64,000 nucleotides of DNA from Trichosphaerium sp. ATCC 40318 (Eukaryota > Discosea > Flabellinia > Trichosidae), in the NCBI GenBank assembly GCA_038496445.1, contig JALMLS010000093.1:124001-188000 (forward strand). Reading direction: 5' to 3'. Every line of letters begins with the position of its first letter. The first letter of the stretch is position 1. The position numbers were made by a program, and so were the translations under genes. The notes below the pieces were generated by a model. It ran no database searches. It was not told where the DNA came from and saw only the letters and a list, made by a program, of their open reading frames with translations. This document shows positions 63,846-64,000 of this stretch, piece after piece.

Positions 63846-64000
63846 TCATTCTGGTTTAATGGTGATGCCTTGTTTCTTCAATCTGCGGTAGAGAGACGCT
63901 TGTGTTCTCGTCAGGGCGGTGTGTGCCTCGGCTGTAAGTTTCGACCAAGCTTCGCGTTCATTCATTTTGGCTTGCTTCATCGCACGGATTTGTTTTGCGA
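63846..64000 (-). CDS. C-terminal end of an unrecognised helical protein (partial)
   Basis: The minus strand is open from the window edge to TGA at 63846-63848, encoding about 50 residues: AKQIRAMKQAKMNEREAWSK, LTAEAHTALTRTQASLYRRL, KKQGITIKPE. It is basic and helical. No family recognised; most of the gene lies beyond the window. Confidence 0.45.
   Translation of the reverse strand, partial: AKQIRAMKQAKMNEREAWSKLTAEAHTALTRTQASLYRRLKKQGITIKPE

Overview
This is a eukaryotic nuclear window, dense with genes that are split by many very short introns (about 20-120 nt). Introns most often begin GTAC(G) and end (T)AG, frequently with a CTAAC/TTAAC-like branch site. The gene set (SH2 domains, RapGAP, RhoGAP, RasGEF, RhoGDI, filamin-type repeats, START, TLDc, Ku80, CK1, Myb, SMP/TEX2) fits an opisthokont or amoebozoan-grade protist. 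Some families (the GNAT with an N-x-GF motif, the DWY-repeat nucleases, the retroelement type) recall early-diverging fungi. I cannot fix the lineage from sequence alone. Gene spans are given from start to stop codon including introns; exon borders were inferred by eye from frame and domain continuity.

Layout. 1-321: 3' end of a basic helical protein. 659-3526 (+): PX-RapGAP protein. 3691-6692 (-): nucleotidyltransferase-fold protein with a low-complexity tail. 6989-12739 (-): a very large signalling protein that reads as small GTPase, PH, RhoGAP, helical/EF-like segment, two SH2 domains, RasGEF-N and RasGEF. 13059-14155 (+): RhoGDI, divergent from it. 14424-19648 (+): TEX2-like SMP lipid-transfer protein and an amino-acid permease. 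19788-20854 (-): START protein. 20993-25981: two members of a family with DWY repeats (one with a C-terminal nuclease-like domain, one truncated before it) around a small ankyrin protein. 26104-35806: mostly minus-strand genes (kelch protein, MORN/alpha-beta hydrolase membrane protein, two unrecognised proteins, MAT1-like protein without RING). 35933-36854 (+): GNAT acetyltransferase.

36855-44929 is an AT-rich repeat island between two convergent genes. It is a nest of LINE-type retroelement fragments, two related families of short terminal-inverted-repeat elements carrying tandem repeats, and a dispersed repeat in both orientations. Some insertion events can be read with their target-site duplications and a paralogous empty site.

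44930-49490 (-): LysM-GRAM-TLDc module directly downstream of a WDR59-like WD40-RWD module, possibly one fused gene. 49781-50355 (+): small membrane protein. 50520-52065 (-): Myb factor. 52297-55528 (+): Ku80. 55653-56971 (-): PPR protein and a small basic protein. 57108-59586 (+): a third DWY-repeat protein, again with the nuclease-like domain. 59638-60966 (-): filamin-repeat protein. 61128-63441 (+): CK1-like kinase. The window ends in a partial minus-strand gene.

The most novel items are the DWY-repeat/nuclease family, whose repeats carry an intron at one conserved phase-2 position in nine of the repeats, the GTPase-RhoGAP-SH2-RasGEF protein, and the WDR59/TLDc juxtaposition.
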